Origin: Chryseobacterium sp. Leaf180
GTDB lineage: Bacteria > Bacteroidota > Bacteroidia > Flavobacteriales > Weeksellaceae
Assembly (NCBI RefSeq): GCF_001424585.1
Contig: NZ_LMPJ01000001.1
Span: 1,118,450 to 1,182,449, forward strand
Direction: 5' to 3'
Length of the DNA stretch: 64,000 bases
Below are positions 24,781 to 34,000 of the stretch, one piece after another. Position 1 is the first letter of the stretch. Every line of letters begins with the position of its first letter. The position numbers were made by a program, and so were the translations under genes. The notes beneath the pieces were generated by a model. The model was not told the origin of the DNA. It ran no database searches and saw only the letters and a program-made list of their open reading frames with translations.

Positions 24781-26007
24781 GTTTTTTTCTAAAAATTCTC
24801 CCACTACAAAGTTGCTCCCGCCAACGAATATCAGATCATTTTCCGTAGCTTCTTGTTTTGCAGAAAGATAGGCCAGCTGCACAGTTTCAAAAATTTTATA
24901 ATTTATTTTTGCCTTTTGTAGAAGATCCTCATATTCTTTGGGCGATCTGCCACGTTCATTGGCTGGTTTAGAGAAATAAAAGTGCGCATTTTCGGGCAGG
25001 ATACGCATTACATCATCGATTTTTTTATCATTTACAAATCCTAAAACGACGTGTTTGTGTTTATCTATCTCGTTTAGCTGAGCGAAGACTTCTTCCAATC
25101 CAGCCTGATTGTGCGCGGTATCGCAAACCGTGAGTGGTTTATTTGAAAACTGATACCAACGGCCGATAAAACCTGTATTTTTCTGTACATTCAGTAATCC
25201 TTTTTCGATATTATCACCAGAAATTTTCAATACGGAATTTCTTAGCTGATCGATCATTGCCAAAACAACGCGGATATTTTTCTGCTGATATTTTCCTTTA
25301 AGATCGGTTTCAAAATTTGACGGAAATTCGCTGGCATCTATGAAAGGGGCATTTTCAGCTACGGCTTTTTCACGGAGAATATTTTTTACTTCATCAGTAT
25401 GATCTCCAGAAATAACAGGAATATTTTTCTTGATGATTCCTGCTTTTTCAAACGCGATTTGAGCAATTGTATCGCCGAGAATATTCTGATGATCGAGCTG
25501 CACATTGGTGACCGCAGTGAGAATTGGTTTGATAATGTTGGTAGAATCTAAACGGCCGCCCAGTCCGACTTCAATAATGGCATAATCTACTTTTTTCTGA
25601 TAAAAATATTCAAAAGCCATCACGGTTGTGAATTCAAAAAAAGAGGGCTGAATGTCTTCCGGAAGTTTTTTCAGTTTTAAAATAAAATCGTAAACAAATT
25701 CGCGGTCGCAGTTTTCACCGTTGATTTTTATTCTTTCGGTAAAATCGATGAGATGAGGCGAGTTGTACAGTCCTGTTTTGTAGCCGGCTTCCTGCAACAC
25801 CGATGCGAGCATATTGCTGGTAGAGCCTTTGCCGTTGGTACCGCCGATGTGTATGCACGCCAGTTTTTCCTGCGGATTTCCAAAAAATGCACAAAGTCTT
25901 TTAATGTTGTCGAGGCCGGGTTTGTACGCTTTGATTCCCTGAGTCTGATAATTGGGTGCCTGTTGGAAAAGCCAGTCTACGGCCTGCTGGTACTGATCAT
26001 TTGTCAT
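24766..26007 (-). CDS. folC: bifunctional folylpolyglutamate / dihydrofolate synthase
   Basis: Mur-ligase-family enzyme that adds glutamate to folates and, in bifunctional forms, to dihydropteroate. The 413-residue protein has the ATP loop HIGGTNGKGSTSNML near residue 52, SPHLIDFTERIKING, a VGLGGRLDSTN block, the LDHQNILGDT segment, and a C-terminal domain with DTAHNQAG. Its final codons contain the -33 element of the tRNA-Val promoter. Confidence 0.93.
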   Translation of the reverse strand: MTNDQYQQAVDWLFQQAPNYQTQGIKAYKPGLDNIKRLCAFFGNPQEKLACIHIGGTNGKGSTSNMLASVLQEAGYKTGLYNSPHLIDFTERIKINGENCDREFVYDFILKLKKLPEDIQPSFFEFTTVMAFEYFYQKKVDYAIIEVGLGGRLDSTNIIKPILTAVTNVQLDHQNILGDTIAQIAFEKAGIIKKNIPVISGDHTDEVKNILREKAVAENAPFIDASEFPSNFETDLKGKYQQKNIRVVLAMIDQLRNSVLKISGDNIEKGLLNVQKNTGFIGRWYQFSNKPLTVCDTAHNQAGLEEVFAQLNEIDKHKHVVLGFVNDKKIDDVMRILPENAHFYFSKPANERGRSPKEYEDLLQKAKINYKIFETVQLAYLSAKQEATENDLIFVGGSNFVVGEFLEKNLHCI

Positions 26008-26103
26008 AACACAAAATTCTCAAAACTTTTAAGAAAAACGCCAATATTTTTCTTTAAAATGTAACATTTTTTGGTTCTGAACGTCTAATGTAGAAAAACC
26101 GAA

Positions 26104-27444
26104 ATGAGAAGAGTTTTTATCCTGATTTTGATGATTGCCGGCCTCGGCCTCAGTGCACAGAAAAAATGGTCGCTGCGCGAATGCGTCGATTATGCTGTGG
26201 AAAACAATCTGCAGGTCATTCAAAACGAATACTCGAAACAAATACAGGATGCCAACCTTAAAATTGCCAAGCGAAGCTATCTTCCATCGGTAAATGCAAG
26301 TATCATAAACAATGTGAGTTTTGGGCAAGCCTCGCTGGGAACGGGAAGTATACGTAATGACCGTTTCAGCAACAATGTAAATATAGGTGCTGATATGCTG
26401 CTTTTCAACTACGGCCGACTTGGGAAAATCGTGAGAAAAACGCAGTATGATGTAGAAGCGAGTCAGTTTGATATCGAAACCATTAAAAATGATATTTCGC
26501 TGCAGATTGCGCAGCAATATTTGAATACTCTTTTAAATAAGGCCATTGTAAAAATCGCCCAAAGCGCCACCGAAAATGCTAAAAAGCAATACGACCGCGC
26601 CACGATTACGACTGATGTCGGAACTACAGCTCAGACGGTAAAAGCAGAAGCACAGGCTGCGTGGGCGAGAGAAAAGCAAAACCTGAAGACTGCAGAAGTA
26701 AATGTCGGAAGAAGTCTTTTTGCGCTTGCACAGATTCTTCAGCTTGAAGATTATAAAAATTTTGATATTGACAATGTGGAGGTTGGCGATCAGCTGAGTC
26801 CGCAACTGGTGTCTACCGATGAGGTTCTGAAAACGGCATACGAAAATCAACCCCAGATAAAAGCTGCGCAAAGCCGTATCAAATCTGCAGAAGCGCAAAC
26901 CACGGTTACCCGCACGGCATTTTGGCCTTCTATCACAGCAAATGTGGGCTTTGGAAATTTCTACAATAATCTCTTAAACTCAAATAATACGGGTTCCACA
27001 GCATTTTCTGTAAGTGAGAGAAGTTTTTTCCAGCAGTACAGCGACAATTTTGGTCAGCAGGGTGGAATCGCCGTGAGCATTCCGATTTTCAATAAAGGCG
27101 TGACAAGACTTCAGGTGGAGCAGGCAAAAATTAACGAAAATGTAGCGAAAGCAACTTTTGAACAGCAAAAACTGACGATCAGACAAAATGTACAGCAGGC
27201 GCAGTTTGATACTGATGCCAATTACGAAATTTATCTTGCAGCCGTAGAAGCTGAAAAAAGCACAAAACTGTCTTTAGATTTTGCTGAAAAATCATTTGGT
27301 GCAGGAAGATCAACTATTTTTGACGTTAATATTGCACGAAATAATTACGCAAATGCGCAAGGCTCAGTAGAACAGGCAAAATATAATTATTTATTTAGCT
27401 TAAAGCTGCTTAATTTCTACGCAGGCGTACCTTTGAGTCTTTAA
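26104..27444 (+). CDS. TolC-family outer-membrane efflux protein
   Basis: Predicted trimeric outer-membrane channel for a tripartite efflux or type I secretion system. The 446-residue protein has a signal peptide ending GLSAQ and the WSLRECVDYAVENNLQV start typical of Bacteroidetes TolC proteins. Two repeats of long alpha-hairpins with alternating beta segments follow, including the late EKSFGAGRSTIFDVNIARNNY helix. The membrane-fusion and inner-membrane partners are not adjacent; instead sprT-like and manC follow within a few bases. Confidence 0.87.
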   Translation: MRRVFILILMIAGLGLSAQKKWSLRECVDYAVENNLQVIQNEYSKQIQDANLKIAKRSYLPSVNASIINNVSFGQASLGTGSIRNDRFSNNVNIGADMLLFNYGRLGKIVRKTQYDVEASQFDIETIKNDISLQIAQQYLNTLLNKAIVKIAQSATENAKKQYDRATITTDVGTTAQTVKAEAQAAWAREKQNLKTAEVNVGRSLFALAQILQLEDYKNFDIDNVEVGDQLSPQLVSTDEVLKTAYENQPQIKAAQSRIKSAEAQTTVTRTAFWPSITANVGFGNFYNNLLNSNNTGSTAFSVSERSFFQQYSDNFGQQGGIAVSIPIFNKGVTRLQVEQAKINENVAKATFEQQKLTIRQNVQQAQFDTDANYEIYLAAVEAEKSTKLSLDFAEKSFGAGRSTIFDVNIARNNYANAQGSVEQAKYNYLFSLKLLNFYAGVPLSL

Positions 27445-27447
27445 AAA

Positions 27448-28038
27448 ATGTCTGTCAATACACTTGAACGTTATCTTCCGGAAGACACTTTGCCGTTTCT
27501 GAAAAAGTGGTTTGAAGATCATACGATTCATATCAAAATTACAAAAAACCGAAATTCCAAACTTGGAGATTACCGCAAACTGCGTGATCTTTCGCATGAG
27601 ATTACAATAAATTCAACGCTCGCACCGCAGCTTTTCTTTTTTGTGCTGACTCATGAACTGGCGCATCTTCTGGCCTTCGAAAAATTTGGGAGAAGAATTG
27701 CCGCGCACGGCAGAGAGTGGAAAATCACGTTCAGAAGTATGCTTCTTGAAAGTATCGATGTATATGATAATGAGCTGAAATCGATCATCTTAAAGTTTGC
27801 AAAATCGCCCAAAGCCAACTTCATGTCGAGCCCGGATCTGGTTAAATTTTTCCGCCCGGAAATGGAAGATGATCTCATGGTTTATATTGAAAATATTGAG
27901 AAAGGAAGCAAATTTCTGTACCGTGAGGAAGCGTACGTTTTAGAGGGTTTAATCAAAAAAAACTATCTTTGTATGCACCTGTCAACCGGAAGAAAATACG
28001 CTTTCCGACCGCTTGCAAGGGTAAAAAAATGCATTTAA
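27448..28038 (+). CDS. SprT-like zinc metalloprotease-domain protein
   Basis: A 196-residue protein with the H-E-x-x-H zinc motif in THELAHLLAFEKFG (near residue 68) and a third ligand candidate in AAHGREWK, as in SprT/Spartan-type domains. A C-terminal part with LYREEAYVLEG lacks the zinc ribbon of full SprT. It may cleave proteins on DNA, but that is known only for distant family members. It lies 3 bases after tolC and 1 base before manC. Confidence 0.75.
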   Translation: MSVNTLERYLPEDTLPFLKKWFEDHTIHIKITKNRNSKLGDYRKLRDLSHEITINSTLAPQLFFFVLTHELAHLLAFEKFGRRIAAHGREWKITFRSMLLESIDVYDNELKSIILKFAKSPKANFMSSPDLVKFFRPEMEDDLMVYIENIEKGSKFLYREEAYVLEGLIKKNYLCMHLSTGRKYAFRPLARVKKCI

Positions 28039-28039
28039 T

Positions 28040-29122
28040 ATGTCAAAATCAGATAGATACTGTGTGATCATGGCAGGCGGAATCGGGAGCAGATTCTGGC
28101 CGCTCAGCACGCAGAAATTTCCGAAGCAGTTTCAGGATATTTTGGGAACCGGCCGTACGATGATTCAGCAGACGTACGACCGAATTCACAAAATGATTCC
28201 TGCCGAAAATATTTTCGTGATCACCAATGTAGAATACGTTAATATTTCGCATCAGCAGCTGCCTGATCTTCCTTTGGAAAATATTATTGGTGAGCCAATG
28301 ATGAAAAATACGGCAGCCTGTAATTATTACATGGCAAGTAAAATCGCGGGAATTGATCCGAAAGCTACGATGGCTGTTTTGCCGGCAGATCATTTGATTT
28401 TGAAAGAAGATGCTTTTCTTGAAAAACTGGAGCTTGCATTTACTTTAGCCTCGAAAAATGAATTTTTGGTGACGCTAGGCATTACGCCAACAAGACCAGA
28501 TACAGGTTATGGCTACATTCAGTTTGTAAATCAGGCCACGGAAGGGTATTTTAAAGTAAAAACTTTTACCGAAAAACCGATCCTTGAGATTGCGAAAAGC
28601 TTTCTTGAAAGTGGTGATTTTTTGTGGAATGCCGGAATTTTTATCTGGAACGTGGAAGCGATTCAGCATGCTTTCGAAAAGTTTCTCCCCGAGATGGTGC
28701 AGCAGTTTTCCATCTGCGAATATAATGCTGAAAATGAGAAAAGCTGTATCGAAACCATTTATCCAAAACTTCAGAAAATCTCGATTGACAACGGAATTCT
28801 TGAGCGCGCAAAAAATGTGTATGTAATTCCCGCAGATCTTGGCTGGAGTGATCTGGGAACATGGACTTCCGTTTTTGAAAACAGCGAAAAAGATGACTTT
28901 GATAACGCGGTAAATATTAAAAATGCGCTCACATACGATACGCAGGGAAATATTATTCACATAAAAAACAACAATAAAGCAATCGTGATAGACGGTTTGA
29001 AGGATTTTATCGTTGTAGATACAGACAAAGTACTGCTGATCTGCCCGCGTGAGCATGACCAAAACATCAAAGATTATGTGATGGATCTGAAAAATCTCAA
29101 AAAGGGAGACCGGTACATGTAA
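28040..29122 (+). CDS. manC: mannose-1-phosphate guanylyltransferase
   Basis: Makes GDP-mannose from mannose 1-phosphate and GTP, for O-antigen, capsule or GDP-fucose synthesis. The 360-residue protein has the nucleotidyltransferase signature IMAGGIGSRFWPLSTQKFPKQF, a VLPADHLI metal-binding block near residue 117, FTEKPILE, and the GDFLWNAGIFIWN segment. It is the short form without the phosphomannose-isomerase cupin domain. The operon position with tolC and sprT is probably incidental. Confidence 0.9.
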   Translation: MSKSDRYCVIMAGGIGSRFWPLSTQKFPKQFQDILGTGRTMIQQTYDRIHKMIPAENIFVITNVEYVNISHQQLPDLPLENIIGEPMMKNTAACNYYMASKIAGIDPKATMAVLPADHLILKEDAFLEKLELAFTLASKNEFLVTLGITPTRPDTGYGYIQFVNQATEGYFKVKTFTEKPILEIAKSFLESGDFLWNAGIFIWNVEAIQHAFEKFLPEMVQQFSICEYNAENEKSCIETIYPKLQKISIDNGILERAKNVYVIPADLGWSDLGTWTSVFENSEKDDFDNAVNIKNALTYDTQGNIIHIKNNNKAIVIDGLKDFIVVDTDKVLLICPREHDQNIKDYVMDLKNLKKGDRYM

Positions 29123-29137
29123 AAATCTGTACGTCTT

Positions 29138-29806
29138 ATGAAAAATATTATACTTTACAGCCTGCTGATTTTCCTCATTTCAGGATCTGCAATTTCTGCA
29201 CAGGAAAAGAAAAAATTTACCAGCATTGAGCAGGTTCTTGCCAGAATAACGCCGAATGATAAGGTTGATTATTGGGTTTTGGTGCACAATCTTTACGGTA
29301 AAAACAGGGAAGTGCGAAGTTCGGGTACAAAGAAGGATTATCTGCCGCAGTTTTCAGGTTTCAATATTGTACCGAATGAGAACAGCTTTTATTATATTGC
29401 CTATTCTCAGGCTGGGAAAACGTCATATATTACAACTTTAGAAGATCTCAAAACATTTATCGGAAAGGCAGACAATGCAGAAGAAGCGGCTTTGAAAGCT
29501 GTTTTTGAAGGATATTTTATTGATGAAGAATTTATCGATGTTGCTGCCAATTACCGTGAAGATACTAAGAATTTTTATCTCGATTTAGGTAAAATTACAA
29601 TGACCGAATGTCCGTATCAGAAATCACATTTTATGCTTACTGTCGACAAGAAAAGTGGCGAAATCACTTCTGCAAAGGACAATGGTGCCTACATGGAATT
29701 GTACAATAAAAAGTGCAAAAACAACCCAAGGTTGCTGAAAATTGAGAAAAAAGAAGAGCCGAAAGAAGATCCCAAGAAAAAACAGCCCATAAAAAAGAAA
29801 AGATAA
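29138..29806 (+). CDS. secreted protein of unknown function with Lys-rich tail
   Basis: A 222-residue exported protein with a signal peptide ending AISAQ. The middle contains TMTECPYQKSHFML, and there are only two cysteines. The last 25 residues are a run of Lys, Glu and Pro, probably disordered and basic. I see no known domain. It is the fourth gene of the tolC-sprT-manC run, and its stop codon abuts the ATG of the GNAT gene. Confidence 0.58.
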   Translation: MKNIILYSLLIFLISGSAISAQEKKKFTSIEQVLARITPNDKVDYWVLVHNLYGKNREVRSSGTKKDYLPQFSGFNIVPNENSFYYIAYSQAGKTSYITTLEDLKTFIGKADNAEEAALKAVFEGYFIDEEFIDVAANYREDTKNFYLDLGKITMTECPYQKSHFMLTVDKKSGEITSAKDNGAYMELYNKKCKNNPRLLKIEKKEEPKEDPKKKQPIKKKR

Positions 29807-30310
29807 ATGTACGAAACCGAACGTCTGATGATCCGGCCTTTTTCCGTAGAAGATGATGCAGAATTTCTGCTTGAACTGTACAATATGCCCGATTTCATTA
29901 AATATATAGGCGACAGGAAAATCCGTACGGTGGAAGATGCGCAGAATTATATAAAATCAAAATTTTTACCTCAAATCTCTCGTCTCGGTTTTGGAAACTG
30001 TGTGGTTTTGCTGAAAGAGAATTCAGAGAAAATCGGAGGTGTAGGAATCTTTGAGAGGGAAGGTTTGGATGTTGCGGATATTGGTTTTTCTGTCTTAAAA
30101 AAATACGAAGGTCAGGGTTTTATGTTTGAAGCTGCGCAGAAGTTAATGTCTGTAGTGCACGAAGATTTTGGTTTAAATAAAATCTCGGCGATCACCACAA
30201 AAGATAATTTTTCTTCGCAAAAATTAATTGAGAAGCTGGGCTTGAAATATCAGAAAATGGTAACTATTCCCGGCGATACTGAGGAACTGATGTATTTTGA
30301 AACGGAATAA
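29807..30310 (+). CDS. GNAT-family N-acetyltransferase (RimJ/RimL-like)
   Basis: A 167-residue acetyltransferase starting YETERLMIRPFSVEDDAEF, the usual RimJ/RimL-like beginning. The acetyl-CoA region is around residues 92-110 (IGFSVLKKYEGQGFMFEAAQ), and NFSSQKLIEKLGLKYQ closes the fold. The glycine-rich pyrophosphate loop is KKYEGQGF, close to the usual Q/R-x-x-G-x-G/A. The substrate is not known. It is convergent with bcp, 11 bases away. Confidence 0.85.
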   Translation: MYETERLMIRPFSVEDDAEFLLELYNMPDFIKYIGDRKIRTVEDAQNYIKSKFLPQISRLGFGNCVVLLKENSEKIGGVGIFEREGLDVADIGFSVLKKYEGQGFMFEAAQKLMSVVHEDFGLNKISAITTKDNFSSQKLIEKLGLKYQKMVTIPGDTEELMYFETE

Positions 30311-30321
30311 AATTATTGAAT

Positions 30322-30771
30322 CTACGCTTCAAGAATCTGATCAGCCGCTGTTTTTGAAGTCACCTTATCAATCACGCGCGTACAGATTCCGTTTTCATCA
30401 AAAATAAAAGTGGTTCGTACAATTCCCATATAGGTTTTACCAAAAGTGGTTTTCTCCTGCCAGACACCGAATTTTTCCAAAATCTCATGGCTTTCATCTG
30501 CCAGCAAATCATACGGAAAACCAAATTTGCTGTGAAAGTTTTTCTGCTTTTTCACAGAATCGCCACTGATGCCGATCACTTGATATCCGGCTTCCTTCAG
30601 TTTTTCAAAATGATCGCTAAGGTTGCACGCTTCCACGGTGCACGTTGGCGTATTTGCCTGCGGGTAAAAGAAAATAACCAGTTTTTTGCCTAAAAAATCT
30701 TTAGATTCTACGGTTTTGCCTTCCTGGTTGAGCGTTTTAAATTCGGGTAAGTGATCGCCTTTTTTCAGCAT
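30322..30771 (-). CDS. bcp: thioredoxin-dependent peroxiredoxin (Bcp/PrxQ)
   Basis: Reduces hydrogen peroxide and organic hydroperoxides using thioredoxin. The 149-residue protein has the peroxidatic cysteine in PTCTVEACN (C44) and a resolving cysteine five residues on (C49), as in Escherichia coli Bcp. The FFYPQANTPTCT and GISGDSVKKQKNFHSKFGFPYDLLAD blocks are typical. It is divergent from nth, with the nth promoter in the short intergenic space. Confidence 0.94.
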   Translation of the reverse strand: MLKKGDHLPEFKTLNQEGKTVESKDFLGKKLVIFFYPQANTPTCTVEACNLSDHFEKLKEAGYQVIGISGDSVKKQKNFHSKFGFPYDLLADESHEILEKFGVWQEKTTFGKTYMGIVRTTFIFDENGICTRVIDKVTSKTAADQILEA

Positions 30772-30777
30772 AAAGTT

Positions 30778-30785
30778 TATTTTTG
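30778..30785 (+). promoter_or_regulatory. -7 promoter element of nth
   Basis: TATTTTTG matches TAnnTTTG, 18 bases before the ATG at 30804. An in-frame TTG at 30783 overlaps it and is therefore rejected as the start. Confidence 0.55.
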
Positions 30786-30803
30786 TTCAAATTTAATGTT
30801 TGT

Positions 30804-31424
30804 ATGACGAAAAAACAAAGGGCTGAACTTATTCAGGAGGAACTTGAGAAACTGTATCCGCTGGTTCCTGTGCCGCTTGATCATTACGATCCTTTTACCC
30901 TGATGGTAGCTGTCGCACTTTCGGCGCAGACAACCGATAAAAAAGTCAATCAGATTACGCCTGAACTTTTTGCCGTTGCCGGTACACCGCAGCGCATGGC
31001 GAGGCTTGAAGTGGAGCAGATCAAAGAACTCATCAGAGAAATCGGGCTGTCGAATGTGAAAGCTAAAAACCTCAAAAGGATGTCTGAACTTCTCCTTGAA
31101 AGACACGAAGGAATTGTTCCGCAAACCTATGAAGAGCTTGAGGCTTTACCCGGAATCGGGCACAAAACGGCGTCCGTGGTGATGAGTCAGGCTTTTGGAT
31201 TTCCCGCTTTTCCTGTCGATACGCATATTCACCGCCTGATGACGCTCTGGAAACTCACTTCCGGTAAAAATGTAGTAGAAACCGAGCGCGACGCCAAGTT
31301 GCTTTGGAAAGAAAATGTCTGGAACAAACTTCACCTTCAGATCATCTATTACGGCCGAGAATTTTCGCCTGCACGCGGGAAAGGTGAGAAGGATTTTATT
31401 ACGAAAATGCTGTTTGAGAAGTGA
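30804..31424 (+). CDS. nth: endonuclease III-type DNA glycosylase without Fe-S motif
   Basis: Base-excision-repair glycosylase/AP lyase for oxidised pyrimidines. The 206-residue HhH-GPD protein has the hairpin LPGIGHKTASVV with catalytic lysine K121 and the aspartate D139 in PVDTHIHRL. The C-terminal C-x6-C-x2-C-x5-C iron-sulfur loop of E. coli Nth is absent; the chain ends with IIYYGREFSPARGKGEKDF. As far as I recall, related Flavobacteriia share this ending, so it looks like lineage variation and not damage. Confidence 0.9.
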   Translation: MTKKQRAELIQEELEKLYPLVPVPLDHYDPFTLMVAVALSAQTTDKKVNQITPELFAVAGTPQRMARLEVEQIKELIREIGLSNVKAKNLKRMSELLLERHEGIVPQTYEELEALPGIGHKTASVVMSQAFGFPAFPVDTHIHRLMTLWKLTSGKNVVETERDAKLLWKENVWNKLHLQIIYYGREFSPARGKGEKDFITKMLFEK

Positions 31425-31437
31425 ATATTAAGTGTGT

Positions 31438-31986
31438 TTATTGAATTGTAGTCCTGAAATATCCTCTCATCGTTTTTTCAATGTGATTTTCAATAAGTGT
31501 TCTATAATAAATACTTCCGTAGAGACTGTCGTTTTCAGTGAATTCAGATTTATTTAAAATCAGTTTTTGATCAACCGTCTTTGATGGCAAAAACTTTTCT
31601 TCATCTCTTAAAGTTTTTGGGTCGTAATCTCTTATAAAATACTTTCCGTCGAAAACTTTTATTAAAATACCATTTCCAAAATAACCGTTGCTGTTGTTGA
31701 GAATGATATTTAAAGTATCATTTTTGCAGATCGCTGAGCACTTGTAATTTTCAAATTTGGCAGAAATACCAAGCGCGCCTGATGTCTGTAAAATGTATGC
31801 AGATCTTGTTTTATTTTCAATTAATTCCTTTTTATACAGCCGTAATTCCGGGAGTTTCGATAAAATCTTAAGGGTATCGTTCTGATGTAGATTTTTATCA
31901 ACGATAAATGAGTCGTAAGATTTTACTTCATCAGGTTTGCAGCTGATAAATAAGTTGAAGGCAATCAGGCAAATAAATTTTTGCAA
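31438..31986 (-). CDS. lipoprotein of unknown function
   Basis: A 182-residue protein with signal peptide and lipobox LFISC (C16). The mature part has two further cysteines (near YKCSAIC), several beta-strand-like segments and an R-T-T tail. It shows no recognisable domain. The gene is A+T-rich, monocistronic, and lies on the opposite strand just after nth. Confidence 0.55.
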   Translation of the reverse strand: MQKFICLIAFNLFISCKPDEVKSYDSFIVDKNLHQNDTLKILSKLPELRLYKKELIENKTRSAYILQTSGALGISAKFENYKCSAICKNDTLNIILNNSNGYFGNGILIKVFDGKYFIRDYDPKTLRDEEKFLPSKTVDQKLILNKSEFTENDSLYGSIYYRTLIENHIEKTMRGYFRTTIQ

Positions 31987-32038
31987 TTATTTTATTGTGT
32001 GTGTAATTATTTCCTTTAAAAATTTTCTGAGATTAAAA

Positions 32039-33835
32039 TCACTTCTGATTCTTCGCCCAAAGCGCCATTTTACGGTCCAGAACATCCAAAGGCAAACATC
32101 CCTGATTCAAAATTTCATCATGAAACTTCGCCAAATTAAATTTACTCCCAAGCTCTTTTGTGTATTTTTCACGCAGTTCGCGTATTCTCAGCGACCCGAT
32201 TTTATAGCCTAAAGCCTGTCCGGGAATCGCCATATACCGCTCTACTTCGGCTGTAGCACTGGCTTCATCGTACGAAACGTTACTCAGAAAATATTTTATG
32301 GCTTCCTCACGGGACATCTTGCCTGTATGTAAACCGGTGTCAATAACCAGTCGCACTGCACGCAGCATCTGATCGCTCAGATAACCCATTTTCTGGTAAG
32401 GATCGGTATACAAACCGAATTCCGGGCCGAGCGTTTCGCAGTAATGCGCCCAGCCTTCACCGTATGCAGTAAACCATCCGAAGCGCATAAATTTTGGCAG
32501 TTTCGTATTTTCCTGCTGCAGCGAAAACTGATAATGATGTCCGGGAATGGCTTCATGCAGAAACAGAGATTCCATGCCGGAAGTCACGTTAAATTTGGAA
32601 GGATCGGGAATGGGAATATAGAAAATTCCCGGGCGCTTACCATCCGGCGTTCCCTGGATATATTCGGCGCTGGCACTCGCTTCACGAAATTTTTCGGTCT
32701 GCCGGATCTCAAAACCGGTTTTTGGTGTCACCGAAAACATGCTTTTCAGTTTCGGTGTAATCTTTTCTAAAATTCCGTTGAAGCCTGCCAGAACTTCCTG
32801 CGGCGTTTTATAAGGCATCGCTTTAGAATCAGATTTTACATGTGTAATAAATTCTTCCAGCGTTCCTTTAAAGCCAATCTGCTGCTGCACTTTCTGCATT
32901 TCTCCACGAAGCATTGCCACTTGTTGCAGTCCGATTTTGTTAATTTCTGCCGGCGTTTTATTGGTTGTAGTTGATGATCTTGCGTAAAAAGCATACGCTT
33001 TATCACCATTTGGCAGCGTGTTGTAACCGTCTGTGCTTCGTGCTTTCGGCAAATACTCTTTCTCGAGAAAACTGCCCATATTCTGGTAGGCGGGAATGAT
33101 ATTTTCGGTCACCGATTTTTTAAACAAAGCAGTCAGACGCTCTTTGTCTTCCGCAGAAAAATCTGTCGGAAACTTCCGCACCGGACCATAAAATATATTT
33201 TTATTGAAATCTGCCGACGTGATTTCAGAAGCGCGCATCTGCGGAATCATTTTCAACACCAGTTTTTTAGGCAAAACATTACCGGTAGAAATTCCTTTTC
33301 TGAAATTCTCTGTCGCCGCGCTCATCCACGCCGGAAACTGCTGCATTCTCTTGAGCCAGTCTTCATATTCTTTCACGGTTTTAAAAGGCTGACTCCCTTC
33401 ACCACTTCCCAAAAGAGGAAAACTGAGCGGCAAGCCACCCATTTGATGAAACGGAATATATTCCGGGTGAAATCCGTACGCTTCAATACGTTCGTTCAGC
33501 GTATATTTTAAAACATCATAAACGGTTTTGTGATCATTAGTCAGATCATTGTACGATACATTTTTCATTTTTTCCAGCACAGATTTGCAGAAATTAACAT
33601 CCCTGTCGATAAATTCCTGCGAAAAATTGATCGGTAGCTGATCATTATAACGGAGATCGCCTTGTGATGTCGCTTCGAGAGGAAACATTTTCAGATAATT
33701 TTCGTAATAATCCGCCGCAATTCTGTTGAGGTTTGCAGACTGAGATTCGGCGGTTTTTGCTTCATATTTTTTGCAGGAACCGGCAGCAAAAGCGACAGAC
33801 AAACTTAGGAAAGAACGGACGATAATTTTTTTCAT
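32039..33835 (-). CDS. DUF885-family lipoprotein (predicted metallopeptidase-like)
   Basis: A 598-residue lipoprotein with lipobox FAAGSC and a long helical DUF885 domain. Near the C-terminal half it carries LFLHEAIPGHHYQF, an H-E-x-x-x-x-H motif, and further on AYGEGWAHYCE, matching the M32-like zinc-peptidase layout proposed for this family. Most members are secreted and uncharacterised. I start at the ATG at 33835, which begins a clean signal peptide; the -7 box at 33855 rules out an upstream GTG. Confidence 0.82.
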   Translation of the reverse strand: MKKIIVRSFLSLSVAFAAGSCKKYEAKTAESQSANLNRIAADYYENYLKMFPLEATSQGDLRYNDQLPINFSQEFIDRDVNFCKSVLEKMKNVSYNDLTNDHKTVYDVLKYTLNERIEAYGFHPEYIPFHQMGGLPLSFPLLGSGEGSQPFKTVKEYEDWLKRMQQFPAWMSAATENFRKGISTGNVLPKKLVLKMIPQMRASEITSADFNKNIFYGPVRKFPTDFSAEDKERLTALFKKSVTENIIPAYQNMGSFLEKEYLPKARSTDGYNTLPNGDKAYAFYARSSTTTNKTPAEINKIGLQQVAMLRGEMQKVQQQIGFKGTLEEFITHVKSDSKAMPYKTPQEVLAGFNGILEKITPKLKSMFSVTPKTGFEIRQTEKFREASASAEYIQGTPDGKRPGIFYIPIPDPSKFNVTSGMESLFLHEAIPGHHYQFSLQQENTKLPKFMRFGWFTAYGEGWAHYCETLGPEFGLYTDPYQKMGYLSDQMLRAVRLVIDTGLHTGKMSREEAIKYFLSNVSYDEASATAEVERYMAIPGQALGYKIGSLRIRELREKYTKELGSKFNLAKFHDEILNQGCLPLDVLDRKMALWAKNQK

Positions 33836-33854
33836 AAAAAAGATCTTATGCACA

Positions 33855-33862
33855 CAAATGTA
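33855..33862 (-). promoter_or_regulatory. -7 promoter element of the DUF885 gene
   Basis: TACATTTG on the minus strand matches TAnnTTTG and ends 20 bases before the ATG. Confidence 0.5.
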
Positions 33863-33944
33863 GAAAATTAATCAGCACATTTGCAGAGATGCTTTTGTGA
33901 AGAAAAATTATTTTCAAAAAATTTTTCACAGTCGCGTATTTTTT

Positions 33945-33952
33945 TATCTTTG
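33945..33952 (+). promoter_or_regulatory. -7 promoter element of the gene at 34001
   Basis: TATCTTTG, a perfect TAnnTTTG, lies in the divergent spacer and ends 48 bases before the ATG. No -33 TTG fits. Confidence 0.5.
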
Positions 33953-34000
33953 CTCAAAACGATTATCAGTCAAATTATTACCGTTCTTTTTTAAGAAATA

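Noticed and set aside
26029..26517. A 162-codon minus-strand frame over the start of tolC
   Set aside because: Overlaps the TolC-family signal peptide and first domain, which are supported; no family match.
28475..29062. A 195-codon frame antisense to manC
   Set aside because: Shadow of a confidently identified enzyme gene; Cys/Phe-rich composition typical of antisense frames.
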